Shown: positions 34,711 to 44,254 of the stretch, in pieces | How the letters are laid out: every line of letters starts with the position of its first letter | How positions within the stretch are numbered: the stretch's first letter is position 1 | DNA from: Brachybacterium subflavum | GTDB taxonomy: Bacteria > Actinomycetota > Actinomycetes > Actinomycetales > Dermabacteraceae | NCBI RefSeq assembly: GCF_009299795.1 | Contig: NZ_VIGP01000002.1 | Location: 544,898-608,897 of the forward strand | DNA length: 64,000 bases | Reading direction: 5' to 3' | Notes under the pieces: model-generated | What the model was told of the DNA's origin: nothing | Databases searched by the model: none | Seen by the model: the letters and a program-made list of their open reading frames with translations, nothing else | Made by a program: the position numbers and the translations under genes

Positions 34711-35445
34711 TCACCCCGCACTGTCCGAGGGAGCCGCCGACGTCCCGACGAGCTCCTTCGGGATGCCGTCCTCGCGCTTGGTCCAGGAGGTCAGTTCGGC
34801 GTGGACGATGTACCGCTCGCGGTCCGAATACATCGGATGGCACGCGGTGAGGGTGAGCAGGCGTCGCGAGGGCTCCGCGCTCGGATCATCGGGATCAGGG
34901 GCGATCACGCCGACGTCGCTCGGCTCGACGACCTCGGAGGCCGTCACCTTATAGATGTAGAAGGTCTTCTCCGTCTCGACGACGAGCACCGAGCCCTTCC
35001 TCAGCGACGCGATGTCGTAGAACGGCCGACCATAGGTGTTCCTGTGCCCGGCCACGGAGAAGTTGCCCACCTCCCCCGGCAGAGCGGTCTGGGGATAGTG
35101 CCCGGCTCCCTTCACATTGAGGACGCGTTCACGGTCGACACCTTCGGCCAGGGGAATGCGCTCCCGAGGGAAGTCCGGGACCCATAGCGTTCCCCAGACC
35201 ACGCCGTCCTCCGGCGTATCGATGACAGGAGGATCGCCGGCCTGGGGCGGAGCGATGCTCCGGGTGTCCAGGTCCCCCCAACCCTGGTCGAGCTCGCCGA
35301 GGATCTGGTCCTGGCCGCGCTGGGAGACGACATCGGTCCACCACAGCTGCCAGACCAGGAAGAGCGCGACCAGCGCCGCGAGGGTGAGCATCACCTCCCC
35401 GAGGAGCCCCACGGCCTTCGCGCCCCGGGAGCGGGCGCGGCTCAT
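34711..35445 (-). CDS. srtE: class E sortase
   Basis: 244 residues. N-terminal membrane helix (GEVMLTLAALVALFLVWQLWW), then the sortase barrel with catalytic His134 (AGHRNTYG), Cys202 (LTLTACHPMYS) and Arg211 (RYIVHAEL). Class E sortases attach proteins carrying an LAxTG signal to peptidoglycan. The 951-residue protein at 38285-41140 carries LANTG and is the obvious local client. Starts by ATGA overlap with the upstream lipoprotein gene. Confidence 0.93.
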   Translation of the reverse strand: MSRARSRGAKAVGLLGEVMLTLAALVALFLVWQLWWTDVVSQRGQDQILGELDQGWGDLDTRSIAPPQAGDPPVIDTPEDGVVWGTLWVPDFPRERIPLAEGVDRERVLNVKGAGHYPQTALPGEVGNFSVAGHRNTYGRPFYDIASLRKGSVLVVETEKTFYIYKVTASEVVEPSDVGVIAPDPDDPSAEPSRRLLTLTACHPMYSDRERYIVHAELTSWTKREDGIPKELVGTSAAPSDSAG

Positions 35446-36332
35446 GCCAGCCCCTCGTCGTCGCCCTCACCGCTGGGCGGGACGAAGTAGTCCGCATCTG
35501 TGCACGCGTCAGCGAGCCGGTCGAGCGGCCCCTGCAGACCGTCCGAATGCAGGTCGCCGTTCAGGGCGTCCCGCAGAGGGGCGCGCACGTCCTCGAGCGA
35601 GTCCCGCACAGCTCCCGGTTCCGCGGCGCCGATCTCCTCAGTCAGCAGCTGGTCGGCCGCGCGCACGTCGTCCATCCTGTCGGCCGGCACAGTCCGCGGT
35701 CCCCGGCCGACGAGCTTGAAGAGGTTGGAGGTCAGCACGTTCGCATTGGCGAAGACCGTGAGAGTGGACGGCGTGTCCACGATGTCGGCGCACACGAGGG
35801 CGGACGGTTTCGTACCGGTCTCACCGGCGCCCGACGCCCAGGTTGCGGCCGCCGAATGCGGAGCGCATGCAGCAGCGAGACCCCGCCAGGACGAGACGAA
35901 CGCGTCCATGTCGGCATCCTGTCCGCGCCGCGGCTGTTCCCGCATCCATGCAGCGAGCTCGCCCGCGGCATCGCGGGCCCCCGAGTCGGCATGGACGAAG
36001 CCGGCGTCGATGTCATCGCCCGTCATCGCGTAGAAGGCGGGGTCGTCCGGGCCGTTGGCTGCCGCTGTCGCGGCGCGGTCGAGCACGTCACGGGACAGCG
36101 GCGTGGCGTAGGTGGGGTCGCCCCAGAAGGTCGCGCAGGCATCGGCTGAAGCGGCCTCAGCACTCGGAGGGGCCGACGAGGTTGCTTCGGTTCCTCCACC
36201 TGAGCTCGCGGACTCGTTCGGCGGCCCGGCCGGCTGTGCACATCCCGGAGTGAGAAGGGCCAGGAGCAACGGCGCGAGCACGAGAGCGCCGCGCGCTGGA
36301 CTGCGGGCAGGGCGGCGGGTCGCTGCCCTCAT
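35442..36332 (-). CDS. secreted lipoprotein of unknown function
   Basis: 296 residues. Signal peptide with a near-standard lipobox (APLLLALLTPGC), a Ser/Gly/Glu-rich spacer, then a helical domain (WGDPTYATPLSRDVLDRAA to LDRLADACTDADYF). Three to four later cysteines (ACAPHS, LVCADI, DACTDADYF) may form disulfides. I recognise no named domain. Both ends overlap neighbours by ATGA, so it is part of the DUF5819-HTTM-sortase operon. Confidence 0.7.
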   Translation of the reverse strand: MRAATRRPARSPARGALVLAPLLLALLTPGCAQPAGPPNESASSGGGTEATSSAPPSAEAASADACATFWGDPTYATPLSRDVLDRAATAAANGPDDPAFYAMTGDDIDAGFVHADSGARDAAGELAAWMREQPRRGQDADMDAFVSSWRGLAAACAPHSAAATWASGAGETGTKPSALVCADIVDTPSTLTVFANANVLTSNLFKLVGRGPRTVPADRMDDVRAADQLLTEEIGAAEPGAVRDSLEDVRAPLRDALNGDLHSDGLQGPLDRLADACTDADYFVPPSGEGDDEGLA

Positions 36333-37429
36333 GCCCGGACTCCGGGCTCCGCCGGGGCCGTATCCGGCTCGGCCTCCTCCACCTCGTCGCCCCCGCCCGT
36401 CGCGGTAGTTCTGGAGCGGTGCTTCCGGAAGCGTGCGACGAGGGATTCCGTGAGCCTGTTGCCCAGGAGTGTCCCCTTCAGCCAGGAGACGATGGCGACC
36501 CACGTCGCGCCGGAGACGAGGACGGCATCGGCCGAGGCCATGATGCCGGAGAAGAAGGGAAGACCCATGAGGACGCCGATGCTCAGGTGCATCCCGAGCA
36601 GAGCGACGAGGACTGCGCGGCGCGTGATCGTATTGAACAGCAGGAAAGGGAACGCGATCTGCGCAAGCACGGTCACGTAGGTCGCGATGAACACGGGCAG
36701 GGCGAAGTAGGTCAGCACGTCCGCGAGCGGCGGGAACACCCCGTAGGCCACGGACTGCAACGGGTAATAGACGGCCGTGCCGTTCTGCCACAGTCCGCCC
36801 TGGACCTTGTAGAGACCCGCCTCGAGGTAGACCGTGCAGATCTGCGCCACGACCAGGCACAGCCCGATGTTGTGCAGCACGGATCCCGTCTGGGTCTCCG
36901 TGCTGCCCTTCGCAGCTCGCCGCCGGGAGTCCAGGGACCAGCGGCGGGACACGTCGACCAGGATCAGATAGACGAGCATGATCCGGATGAAGTAGTTGCC
37001 GCCGTCGGAGATCGGCGTGTTCTGCCCGTTCAGAGTCGTGTACGCGATGAAAAGCAAGGGCGTCACGATGCGTGTGCGCCAGCCCAGCAGAAAGGTGACG
37101 ACGAGAGCTGTCGTCAGCACATACCAGACCCAGAACATCCCGGGCCCCGCGTGCTGGAGGATGTCGAAGGGGAAGCTGTAGCCCAAGATCTCCCGGTACG
37201 GCTGGAGGTACGCAGAGCCCGGCCCCCAGACGCGGGAGGCGATGGGCAGATTGATGAGCAGCCAGCCGAGGAGGAAGACCCCGGAGGCGATCCGCATCAC
37301 CGCGAACCCGTAGTCACCATGACGGTCCTCGATGAACCACGTCGTCACGCGGCGGGTCAGGCGGGCCGGGAGGTGGCGCTGGCGCCGGATCCAGGTGCGG
37401 ACGGGCGCAGAGGCGGGGCTCAGCTCCAT
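36329..37429 (-). CDS. HTTM (gamma-carboxylase-like) membrane protein
   Basis: 366 residues with about eight membrane helices. The segment VYLEAGLYKVQGGLWQNGTAVYY contains the conserved AG-x-x-K and WxxG(T/D)A pattern of the HTTM family, whose lysine corresponds to the active-site region of vitamin K-dependent gamma-carboxylase. Other landmarks: GNYFIRIMLVYLILVDVSRRWSL. True enzymatic activity is unproven for bacterial members. The gene overlaps DUF5819 by 10 bases, a pairing seen in other actinobacteria. Confidence 0.85.
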   Translation of the reverse strand: MELSPASAPVRTWIRRQRHLPARLTRRVTTWFIEDRHGDYGFAVMRIASGVFLLGWLLINLPIASRVWGPGSAYLQPYREILGYSFPFDILQHAGPGMFWVWYVLTTALVVTFLLGWRTRIVTPLLFIAYTTLNGQNTPISDGGNYFIRIMLVYLILVDVSRRWSLDSRRRAAKGSTETQTGSVLHNIGLCLVVAQICTVYLEAGLYKVQGGLWQNGTAVYYPLQSVAYGVFPPLADVLTYFALPVFIATYVTVLAQIAFPFLLFNTITRRAVLVALLGMHLSIGVLMGLPFFSGIMASADAVLVSGATWVAIVSWLKGTLLGNRLTESLVARFRKHRSRTTATGGGDEVEEAEPDTAPAEPGVRA

Positions 37430-38172
37430 GCTGCGCTCACCTGCTCGTCGAACTCCGTGGCGGGTCGCCAACCGATGTTCGTCCAGGACTGCGATCGCGT
37501 GAGATTCTTCTCGTGCCGCTTGTCGAAGGAGGGGACGGACTCGCGCATCATCCGCACTTCGACGAGCGTCACGAAGTCCCCATACTGCTGCCGCATGTAC
37601 AGGGTCCCCAGGCCGACCGCTGTGTCTTCGAGACGCTGGTAGGAGCGCAGCGTGCTGAGCTGGGCGGGAGAGTACTTCTCGGATGCTTCAGACGAATTCA
37701 GGTCGACGCCGAAGACAGGATCACCATCGATGTGATTGCCTTCCGCCATGTCGCGCTGCTCGTCGTTGAGCTTCGCGGCGGCGGACCAGAAGCGCCCGTG
37801 GATGACCTTCGAGATGCGGGTCTCCCTGTCGGCGAAGACGTTGTACTTCACGGCTTCCTGCTCTTCCGCGGTCACCTGCCGCCACGGCGTGAACTCGGCG
37901 CCGGCGTCGGTCCCGCCTGCGCAGACGTCACGCTCGCTGACGCAGGCACGGACCAGCATGTACTCGTCCTGGGAGTATGGGCCTGGGGCGAAGAGGCTCC
38001 ACCCCTGGTCCAGAGGCCCGAGGAAGTAACGGTTCAGACCGGGCTGAAGCGACTCCTTCACTGGAGTCTCGGGGCCCGTGAAGGCGAGGGTCGCCCCGAT
38101 GTGTGCGGTCGCGAGGGCACCGACCAGTACGAGGACCGCCGCGGGAAATCTGCGGATGCGGGGCGTTGCCAT
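37420..38172 (-). CDS. DUF5819 family membrane-anchored protein
   Basis: 250 residues. N-terminal helix (FPAAVLVLVGALATAHIGATL), then QPGLNRYFLGPLDQGWSLFAPGPYSQDEY, the DUF5819 hallmark, and an extracytoplasmic region with LSTLRSYQRLEDTAVGLG. Function unknown. It overlaps and is co-expressed with the HTTM gene; the two probably work together in the membrane. A strong hairpin upstream separates it from the large surface-protein gene. Confidence 0.82.
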   Translation of the reverse strand: MATPRIRRFPAAVLVLVGALATAHIGATLAFTGPETPVKESLQPGLNRYFLGPLDQGWSLFAPGPYSQDEYMLVRACVSERDVCAGGTDAGAEFTPWRQVTAEEQEAVKYNVFADRETRISKVIHGRFWSAAAKLNDEQRDMAEGNHIDGDPVFGVDLNSSEASEKYSPAQLSTLRSYQRLEDTAVGLGTLYMRQQYGDFVTLVEVRMMRESVPSFDKRHEKNLTRSQSWTNIGWRPATEFDEQVSAAWS

Positions 38173-38220
38173 GCAGGGTGTCCGTTCTGCGAGCTTGTGG
38201 CAGTGAGATGGAGGACGGAC

Positions 38221-38266
38221 TGATGGCCGCCGGGGCGACACGGGGGTGTCGCCCAGGCGGCCATCA
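38221..38266. terminator. strong long-stem hairpin
   Basis: TGATGGCCGCC (38221-38231) and GGGCGACAC (38233-38241) pair with their complements at 38256-38266 and 38246-38254 around a GGGG loop; only one mismatch interrupts a 20-base stem. It lies 18 bases after the stop of the surface-protein gene and 48 bases before the DUF5819 start, so it should terminate or attenuate between them. Confidence 0.8.
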
Positions 38267-38284
38267 GCGATGGGTGGGATTCAC

Positions 38285-41140
38285 TCAGCGAGCGGCACGT
38301 CGAGAGATCACGACGCTCGCAGCACCCCCGATCAGGAGCAGCGCAGCGATGCCGACCATCGCGGCGGTGCCGGCGGCGCCGGTGTTGGCAAGTGACCCGG
38401 TGGGGTAGCTCGACGTCCCGGAGCTGCCCGAGCCGCTGGTCCCGGAGCCGGTGCCACCGGCGTTGCCCGAGGCGTTCGCACTCGAGTTGTCGCCGTTGCC
38501 ATTGCTTCCATCGGCAGCAGTCACCGTGAGGTCCGCGCTCGCGGTCTCACCGGACTCCGCTGTGGCGACGACCGAGTACTCACCCGGGTCCGAACCTTCC
38601 GGAACGGTGACCACGGCGGTGAAGCTGCCGTCGTCATCGGTCGTCACGGTGACCGGATCGCCGACCGCATTGCCATCGGGATCGGTGAGCTGGACGGTGA
38701 CATCGGTGTTGGGCGGGAATCCGTCACCGGTCACGGTCGTGGAATCGCCGTCCTCGACCGTGCCGGGGTCGACGTCAACCGTCGGATCCTCGGCGTTGTC
38801 GCTGCCGTTGTCCGAACCATTGTCAGCGGCGCTGTCGCTGCCGTTGTCCGAACCATTGTCAGTGGCGTTGTCGGCACCATTGTCGGCCGAGTTGTCAGCG
38901 GTGTTGTCAGCGGTGTTGTCGGCCGTGTTGTCATCACTGTTGTCAGCCGTGTTCTCGGCCGTATTGACCGCGGTGTTGTCGGCACCGTTGTCAGCAGTGT
39001 TGGCAGCAGTGTTGTCATCACCGTTCTCCGACGTGTTGTCCGCGGTGTTGTCCGACGTGTTGTCAGCGGTGTTGTCGGCCGTGTTGTCATCACCGTTGTC
39101 AGCCGTGTTGGCATCAGTGTTGTCATCACCGTTGTCAGCCGTGTTGGCATCAGTGTTGTCATCACCGTTGTCCGACGTGTTGTCAGCGGTGTTGTCCGAC
39201 GTGTTGTCAGCTGCGTCGTCGTCACCGTTGTCGGCAGCGTTGTCGTCACCGGGCTCGTCCGCATTGGTAACCTCGAGGCCCGCCCGAGCCTCCTCACCGG
39301 AGGAAGCGGTGCCGACGACCCCGTAGTCGGAGCCAGCCTGCGTGCCCTCCGGCACCGTCAGCTCGGTGGAGAAGTTGCCGTCGTCGTCCGTGGTGACGGA
39401 GACCGGGTCGCCCACAGGGTCACCGTTCTCATCGACCAGCTGGACCGAGACATCGGTGTTCGGCGGGTAGCCCGAGCCGTCCACCGTGGTGGTCTCGCCA
39501 TCCGCGACGGTCCCGGGATCGACGGTGACGGCCGGCGTCGCAGCTTCGTCGCTCACGCGAACGCTGGACGAGGCGAGATCGATGTTCACCGCATCGGCGT
39601 TCGGCAGCATCTCCAGGCTGAGCGCGTTGACCGTGAACGATCCGTCACCCAGGTAGCCGGGCTCCGGCTGCTCGTTGATGGTGATGGAGACGACCTGAGC
39701 CAGGACACCGGAGAGCACCGGATCAAGGGCCTCCAGGACCGGATCGACGACCGCGTCTAGTCCGTCGGCCAGCTCATCGGTCGTCGTCGTGAGAAGCGGC
39801 CCGACGACCGCCTGCAGGGGATCAATGAGTGCGGACTGCACGACCGGCTTGAGGGGAGCCAGCAGCGCTCCGATGCTGATCCCACCGGGCAGGCTGCCAT
39901 CGATATCGATCTCAGGATCACCCTCGGCCGTGCCGGCGAGCTGACCCAGCGTCCCATCGACAGTGATGTCGACATTGCTGCTCAGGAGAGCGACCGTCAC
40001 CTTGGCAGGGAGTTCGACGTGCACCTCGGTGGCGTTCAGCACCTCGGTCACGCCCTCGGTGATCTTGGTGGGGAGCGAGGCGAGCGCTTCGTCGACCGCA
40101 CCGGTGATCTTCGAGATCGTGTCAGCGCTCAGCAACTCGGTGTTGGGGTCGAGGCCGTTGAGGGTATCGCCCTCGACGAGGTTTTCGAGGTTCACCGTGA
40201 TGGTGCCGTCGTTGAGGTCGATGAGGACGATGCCGTTGGCGTCGGTCAGCGGCTCGTCCAGCACGGTGGTGCTGAGCTCGTCCAGGGCAGTGTCGAGCCC
40301 GTCGATGCCGACCGTTCCACCGCCGGCTTCGACCGACGCGACACCGAGGTTGACGTCGATGTCCACGGCATTCGCGACCTGTCCCAGGGCGCCGTCGGTG
40401 CCCAGGGTGTCGTCGATCGTGCCGCCGACTCCGGTGATCGTGGAGTCGACGTCGCTGGCGACGCCGCCCACCAGTGGCGAGTGGAAGCGCAGCTGGCCGT
40501 CGGCCACGGTGTAGCTCGAGGTGATGTCCTCGCCGTTCGCGGAAGCGGTCGATCCGAGCGCGCCGAGCTCGAGGCTCAGCTCGTCGACGATGTCGTCGGT
40601 CAGGCCAGAGACGCCGGCCTGATCGAGCAGGTCGGTGAGATTGACCCTCGCGCTGCCGTACTCGCCCACGCCGCCCGGGTCGGGGGTGATGGCCCCGTCC
40701 TCGCCGAGCACCCCGGCGCTGGCCGTCGAGGTCGTGGCGTCCGGGGATGAGGCGTAGCTCGAGAAGGCGCCGGCCGCGCCGAGGTACAGCAGCCCGCCAC
40801 CATCGGTGTCACTGACCAGGGGGAGGGAGATCGAGCCCAGGTCGACGTTCAGGGCGCCGAGCGCCTCAACGTTCAGCGGGTTGGCGTTCGGGCCCGCGTC
40901 GCTGAGGTTTCCGCTCGCGCTGGAACCGGCGTCCAGCAGGTCCTGACCCAGCACCTGGCTGGCGATCACCTGCCCCAGCGCTTCGGACTGATCGGTATCC
41001 GCCGCGGAGGCGGAAGGGACGGACAAGAGGGTCAATCCTGCCGCCGCCACGGATGCCACCAGTGTTCGTGCCAACTTCGGCCTGGTGCTCCGCGGGGACG
41101 GCGGTGGTGTCTGCAGACGTTCCACGTTCGCTCCTGACAT
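38285..41140 (-). CDS. choice-of-anchor G surface protein with LAxTG sorting signal
   Basis: 951 residues. Signal peptide (LVASVAAAGLTLLSVPSASAA), then a ~480-residue choice-of-anchor G region rich in IDVNLG and ITVNLE strands. Two Ig-like/Big domains (VTVDPGTVADGETTTVDGSG near 550-630; VDVDPGTVEDGDSTTVTGDG near 785-860) flank a ~150-residue Asp/Asn/Thr/Ala repeat. The C-terminus has LANTG at 917-921, a helix and RRAAR, a class E sortase signal. It is the probable main substrate of the sortase encoded 3 kb downstream. ATG at 41140 has only a weak ribosome site. Confidence 0.88.
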   Translation of the reverse strand: MSGANVERLQTPPPSPRSTRPKLARTLVASVAAAGLTLLSVPSASAADTDQSEALGQVIASQVLGQDLLDAGSSASGNLSDAGPNANPLNVEALGALNVDLGSISLPLVSDTDGGGLLYLGAAGAFSSYASSPDATTSTASAGVLGEDGAITPDPGGVGEYGSARVNLTDLLDQAGVSGLTDDIVDELSLELGALGSTASANGEDITSSYTVADGQLRFHSPLVGGVASDVDSTITGVGGTIDDTLGTDGALGQVANAVDIDVNLGVASVEAGGGTVGIDGLDTALDELSTTVLDEPLTDANGIVLIDLNDGTITVNLENLVEGDTLNGLDPNTELLSADTISKITGAVDEALASLPTKITEGVTEVLNATEVHVELPAKVTVALLSSNVDITVDGTLGQLAGTAEGDPEIDIDGSLPGGISIGALLAPLKPVVQSALIDPLQAVVGPLLTTTTDELADGLDAVVDPVLEALDPVLSGVLAQVVSITINEQPEPGYLGDGSFTVNALSLEMLPNADAVNIDLASSSVRVSDEAATPAVTVDPGTVADGETTTVDGSGYPPNTDVSVQLVDENGDPVGDPVSVTTDDDGNFSTELTVPEGTQAGSDYGVVGTASSGEEARAGLEVTNADEPGDDNAADNGDDDAADNTSDNTADNTSDNGDDNTDANTADNGDDNTDANTADNGDDNTADNTADNTSDNTADNTSENGDDNTAANTADNGADNTAVNTAENTADNSDDNTADNTADNTADNSADNGADNATDNGSDNGSDSAADNGSDNGSDNAEDPTVDVDPGTVEDGDSTTVTGDGFPPNTDVTVQLTDPDGNAVGDPVTVTTDDDGSFTAVVTVPEGSDPGEYSVVATAESGETASADLTVTAADGSNGNGDNSSANASGNAGGTGSGTSGSGSSGTSSYPTGSLANTGAAGTAAMVGIAALLLIGGAASVVISRRAAR
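38785..39255. repeat. coding minisatellite (DNTA/DNTS repeats)
   Basis: Within the surface-protein gene, 12-base units encode DNTA, DNTS, DNGD and DNGS tetrapeptides; a 36-base unit (GDDNTDANTADN) is present twice almost exactly near 39085-39170. Residues about 630-785 are affected. Copy number may vary by slippage or recombination between strains, altering the length of the surface stalk. Confidence 0.8.
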
Positions 41141-41609
41141 GAGGGTGCCCCCGGGGGAAGCGTGGGGGATGTCACGGTGTGACCCCAAGCAGATTCGCAG
41201 AGTTTGTTCAGCCGGGACAGGGGAATCTCACCGAAACCGTTGTTCGTTGCGTGATTGTTACCGAGCGGTACCCGGCACCGATGATCCGCAGCACGCCCTT
41301 CACCAGGACATTCACTCATACCGGACATCAGACGATGGTCGGGCCCGGGGCGCCGATGTGCTCGCTGCCCTCAAGAGCCCCGCGCCGGCGCACCCGAAAA
41401 GAGCGCCACGCCGGTGCTGCGCTCCGCGATGGACGTCCAGTGTTCATCGCGACATCGGGCACCGGTCACCTGCAGTGGCCGGCGGTTCCTAGCATGGCCG
41501 CAACAGAGGATGCCCGCACAGCGGGCCTGTGCCTGCGGCCCGGCTCTGCTCGGCATCCGTGTGACGACCCGATCGATTCTCTACACCGTCTCGAGAGGCC
41601 GACATCTCC
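41141..41609. other. intergenic region, surface protein / ugd divergent spacer
   Basis: 469 bases without a convincing gene. It contains the perfect inverted repeat TACCG-AG-CGGTA at 41259-41270 and A/T-richer patches around 41190-41260 that could hold the surface-protein promoter (for example TAACAAT on the minus strand near 41255). Nothing firmer can be assigned. Confidence 0.4.
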
Positions 41610-42965
41610 GTGAACCAGCCCGGATCCGCACCGACCCTCACTGTCTCCGTAATCGGCTGCGGCTACCTCGGCGCCGTCCACGCGGCGGCCATGGCCGAGC
41701 TGGGGCACCGTGTGATCGGGCTCGACGTGGACGCGCAGCGGGTCACCGCCCTGAGCGCGGCGCGTCCGCCGTTCCACGAACCGGGCTTCGCCGAGCTGCT
41801 CACCCGCACCGTGGCCTCGGGCCGTCTCACCTTCACCACCGACTACGCAGATCTCGCCGGGGCCGACGTCCACTTCCTGGCACTCGGCACCCCGCAGCGG
41901 GCCGACGGCCTGGGCGCGGACCTCTCCATGATCGAGTCGGCGCTGGACTCCCTGGTCCCGCTGCTCGCGGCGCGCGGCGGGGCGCGGACACTGATCGCCG
42001 GGAAGTCCACGGTCCCCGTGGGCACCGCCCGCCGCCTGCACGCGCGCGTGGCCGGGATCGCCGGGGCCACGGTGGTGTGGAACCCCGAGTTCCTGCGGGA
42101 GGGCTTCGCGGTCTCCGACACCCTGCGCCCCGACCGGCTCGTCTACGGGCTCGCCGATCCCTCGGGCGCCGAGGCCGAGCACGAGGTCGCCCTGCTGGAC
42201 CGCGTGTACGCACCGATGCTGGCCACGAGCATCCCGCGGAAGGTGTACTCGCTCGAATCGGCCGAGCTCGTGAAGGTCTCGGCGAACTCGTTCCTGGCCA
42301 CGAAGATCTCCTTCATCAACGCGGTCTCCGAGCTGTGCGACATCACCGGCGCGGACGTCGCCGATGTCGCCGAGGCGATCGGCATGGACGACCGGATCGG
42401 CCGGAAGTTCCTGCGGGCCGGCGTGGGCTTCGGCGGCGGCTGCCTGCCCAAGGACCTGCGCGGCCTGATCTCCCGGGCGGGCGAACTCGGCGCCGTGGAC
42501 TCCTTCGCCTTCCTGCGCGACATCGACGCGATCAACACCGGACGGCGGGAGTACATGCTGCGCCGGGCCCGCGCCGCCCTCGGCGACAGCCTCGAGGGCC
42601 GACGGGTGGCTGTGCTCGGCGCCGCCTTCAAGCCCGATACCGACGACGTGCGCGACTCCCCCGCCCTGGACATCGCAGTGCGCCTGGTCGGCGAGGGGGC
42701 GGACGTGTCCATCACCGATCCGGCCGCGCTCGCGAACGTGCGCGCCCGCTTCCCCTCGCTGCATGCGATCGAGGACGTCGAGGAGGCCCTGGCGGGGGCC
42801 GAGCTCGTGCTGCTGCTCACCGAATGGCCGCTCTACCGGGAGCTGGACCCCGCACGGGTCGGCACGCTCGTCGCCGCGAGGCGTCTCATCGACGGCCGCA
42901 ACGTGCTCGATCTCGCGGCGTGGCGACGGGCCGGCTGGGATGCCTCCGGACTCGGTCGGCGCTGA
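41610..42965 (+). CDS. UDP-glucose/GDP-mannose-type 6-dehydrogenase
   Basis: 451 residues from GTG at 41610. Rossmann start VSVIGCGYLGAVHAAAMAELGH, then TLIAGKSTVPVGTARR, the central EFLREGFAVSDTLRPDRLVYG, the catalytic-Cys segment GVGFGGGCLPKDLRGL and the C-terminal domain VAVLGAAFKPDTDDVRDSPA. This family oxidises UDP-glucose to UDP-glucuronate in two steps, feeding envelope polysaccharides. No glycosyltransferases are adjacent, so its pathway is not shown here. Confidence 0.9.
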   Translation: MNQPGSAPTLTVSVIGCGYLGAVHAAAMAELGHRVIGLDVDAQRVTALSAARPPFHEPGFAELLTRTVASGRLTFTTDYADLAGADVHFLALGTPQRADGLGADLSMIESALDSLVPLLAARGGARTLIAGKSTVPVGTARRLHARVAGIAGATVVWNPEFLREGFAVSDTLRPDRLVYGLADPSGAEAEHEVALLDRVYAPMLATSIPRKVYSLESAELVKVSANSFLATKISFINAVSELCDITGADVADVAEAIGMDDRIGRKFLRAGVGFGGGCLPKDLRGLISRAGELGAVDSFAFLRDIDAINTGRREYMLRRARAALGDSLEGRRVAVLGAAFKPDTDDVRDSPALDIAVRLVGEGADVSITDPAALANVRARFPSLHAIEDVEEALAGAELVLLLTEWPLYRELDPARVGTLVAARRLIDGRNVLDLAAWRRAGWDASGLGRR

Positions 42966-42988
42966 GCCTCACCCGTCGATGCCGAACC

Positions 42989-44254
42989 TCACCAGTCGAC
43001 GGGGTCGCGCACGATCGGGCAGGTCATGCAGTGCCCGCCGCCCCGGCCCCGGCCCAGCTCGGCGCCGCGGATCGTCAGCACCTCGACGCCGGCGTCGCGC
43101 AGGGCGGCGTTGGTCTGGGTGTTGCGGTCGTAGGTGATGACGACGCCGGGCTCGAGGGCGACGGCGTTGTTGCCGCTGTCCCACTGCTGGCGCTCGGAGG
43201 CGTAGAGATCGCCCGCGGTCGCGACCGTGCGCAGCTCCTTCAGACCCATGGCCTCGGCGACCACGTCCACGAAGCGGCGCTCGCCCTCGTCGCGCACCTC
43301 CATGCCCAGGGCGTTGTCGGCCGGGCGGATGGTGAAGGCGTGGATGCCGTCGACGATCGCCGGGTGCACGGTCGCGAGGTCGCGGTCGGCGAAGGTGAAC
43401 ACGGTGTCCAGGTGCATGGCGGCCCGCAGCCGCGGCATCCCCGCGACGACGATCCTCTCCACGGCGCCGGCCGCGAAGAGCTCGGCGGCGAGCTGGGTGA
43501 TGGCCTGCCGGGAGCTGCGCTCGCTCATGCCGATCAGCAGCGTCCCGTTGCCCACGGGCATCACGTCGCCGCCCTCGAGGGTCGCCTGCCCCCAGTCCCG
43601 CTCGGCGTCGCCCCACCACACGCGCGAGCCGGAGAGCTCGGGGTGGAAGCGGTAGAGGGCCTGCATGAGCAGGGTCTCGTCCTTGCGGGCCGGCCAGTAC
43701 AGCGGATTCAGGGTGAGGCCGTCGCCGATCCAGCAGGTGGTGTCGCGCGTGAACAGGGTGTTGGGCAGCGGCGGCAGCAGGTACTCGGGGGTGCCCACGG
43801 ACTCGCGGGCCAGGTTCGCGTAGGCAGTGCGCAGGTCGGCGGGCAGCTCCGTCGTGGCCATGCCGCCGATGAGGACGCGCGCGAGCTCGGGGCCGTCGAG
43901 CGCGTCGAGGCTGCTGCGGGTCGCCTCCACGAGCCCCAGGCCCACGCGATTGGCGATCACCTTGCGGTCCAGCAGCCAGGCGCGGGCCTCGGGCATGTCC
44001 ATGGCCTCGCCGAGCAGGTCGTGCAGCTCGAGCACCTCGACGCCGCGCGCAGTCATGGTCTCCACGAAGTCCGCGTGATCGCGCTGGGCGGCCTCGACCC
44101 ACATGACGTCGTCGAACAGCAGCTCGTCGCTCGTGGACGGGGTGAGCCTTTCGTGGGCGAGCCCGGGTCGGCACACGAGCACCTTCCGCAGCCGGCCCAC
44201 CTCGGAATGGACGCCGGAGGGGGTGGGCGCGGTCTCGACGGGACGTTCGGGCAT
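42989..44254 (-). CDS. arcA: arginine deiminase
   Basis: 421 residues. Hydrolyses arginine to citrulline and ammonia. Motifs: [68 protein letters not shown], and the catalytic Cys409 in [16 protein letters not shown] at 44254 follows GGGAGG. It stands alone, convergent with the dehydrogenase gene and without arcB or arcC beside it, so the rest of the ADI pathway, if present, is elsewhere. Confidence 0.95.
   Translation of the reverse strand: MPERPVETAPTPSGVHSEVGRLRKVLVCRPGLAHERLTPSTSDELLFDDVMWVEAAQRDHADFVETMTARGVEVLELHDLLGEAMDMPEARAWLLDRKVIANRVGLGLVEATRSSLDALDGPELARVLIGGMATTELPADLRTAYANLARESVGTPEYLLPPLPNTLFTRDTTCWIGDGLTLNPLYWPARKDETLLMQALYRFHPELSGSRVWWGDAERDWGQATLEGGDVMPVGNGTLLIGMSERSSRQAITQLAAELFAAGAVERIVVAGMPRLRAAMHLDTVFTFADRDLATVHPAIVDGIHAFTIRPADNALGMEVRDEGERRFVDVVAEAMGLKELRTVATAGDLYASERQQWDSGNNAVALEPGVVITYDRNTQTNAALRDAGVEVLTIRGAELGRGRGGGHCMTCPIVRDPVDW

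Noticed and set aside
38785-39255. CRISPR-like array
   Set aside because: Repeats are 12-base codon units inside a coding frame with no unique spacers and no cas genes.
41179-41613. Rightward 144-codon frame upstream of the dehydrogenase
   Set aside because: No ribosome site, biased composition and no recognisable fold; treated as intergenic.
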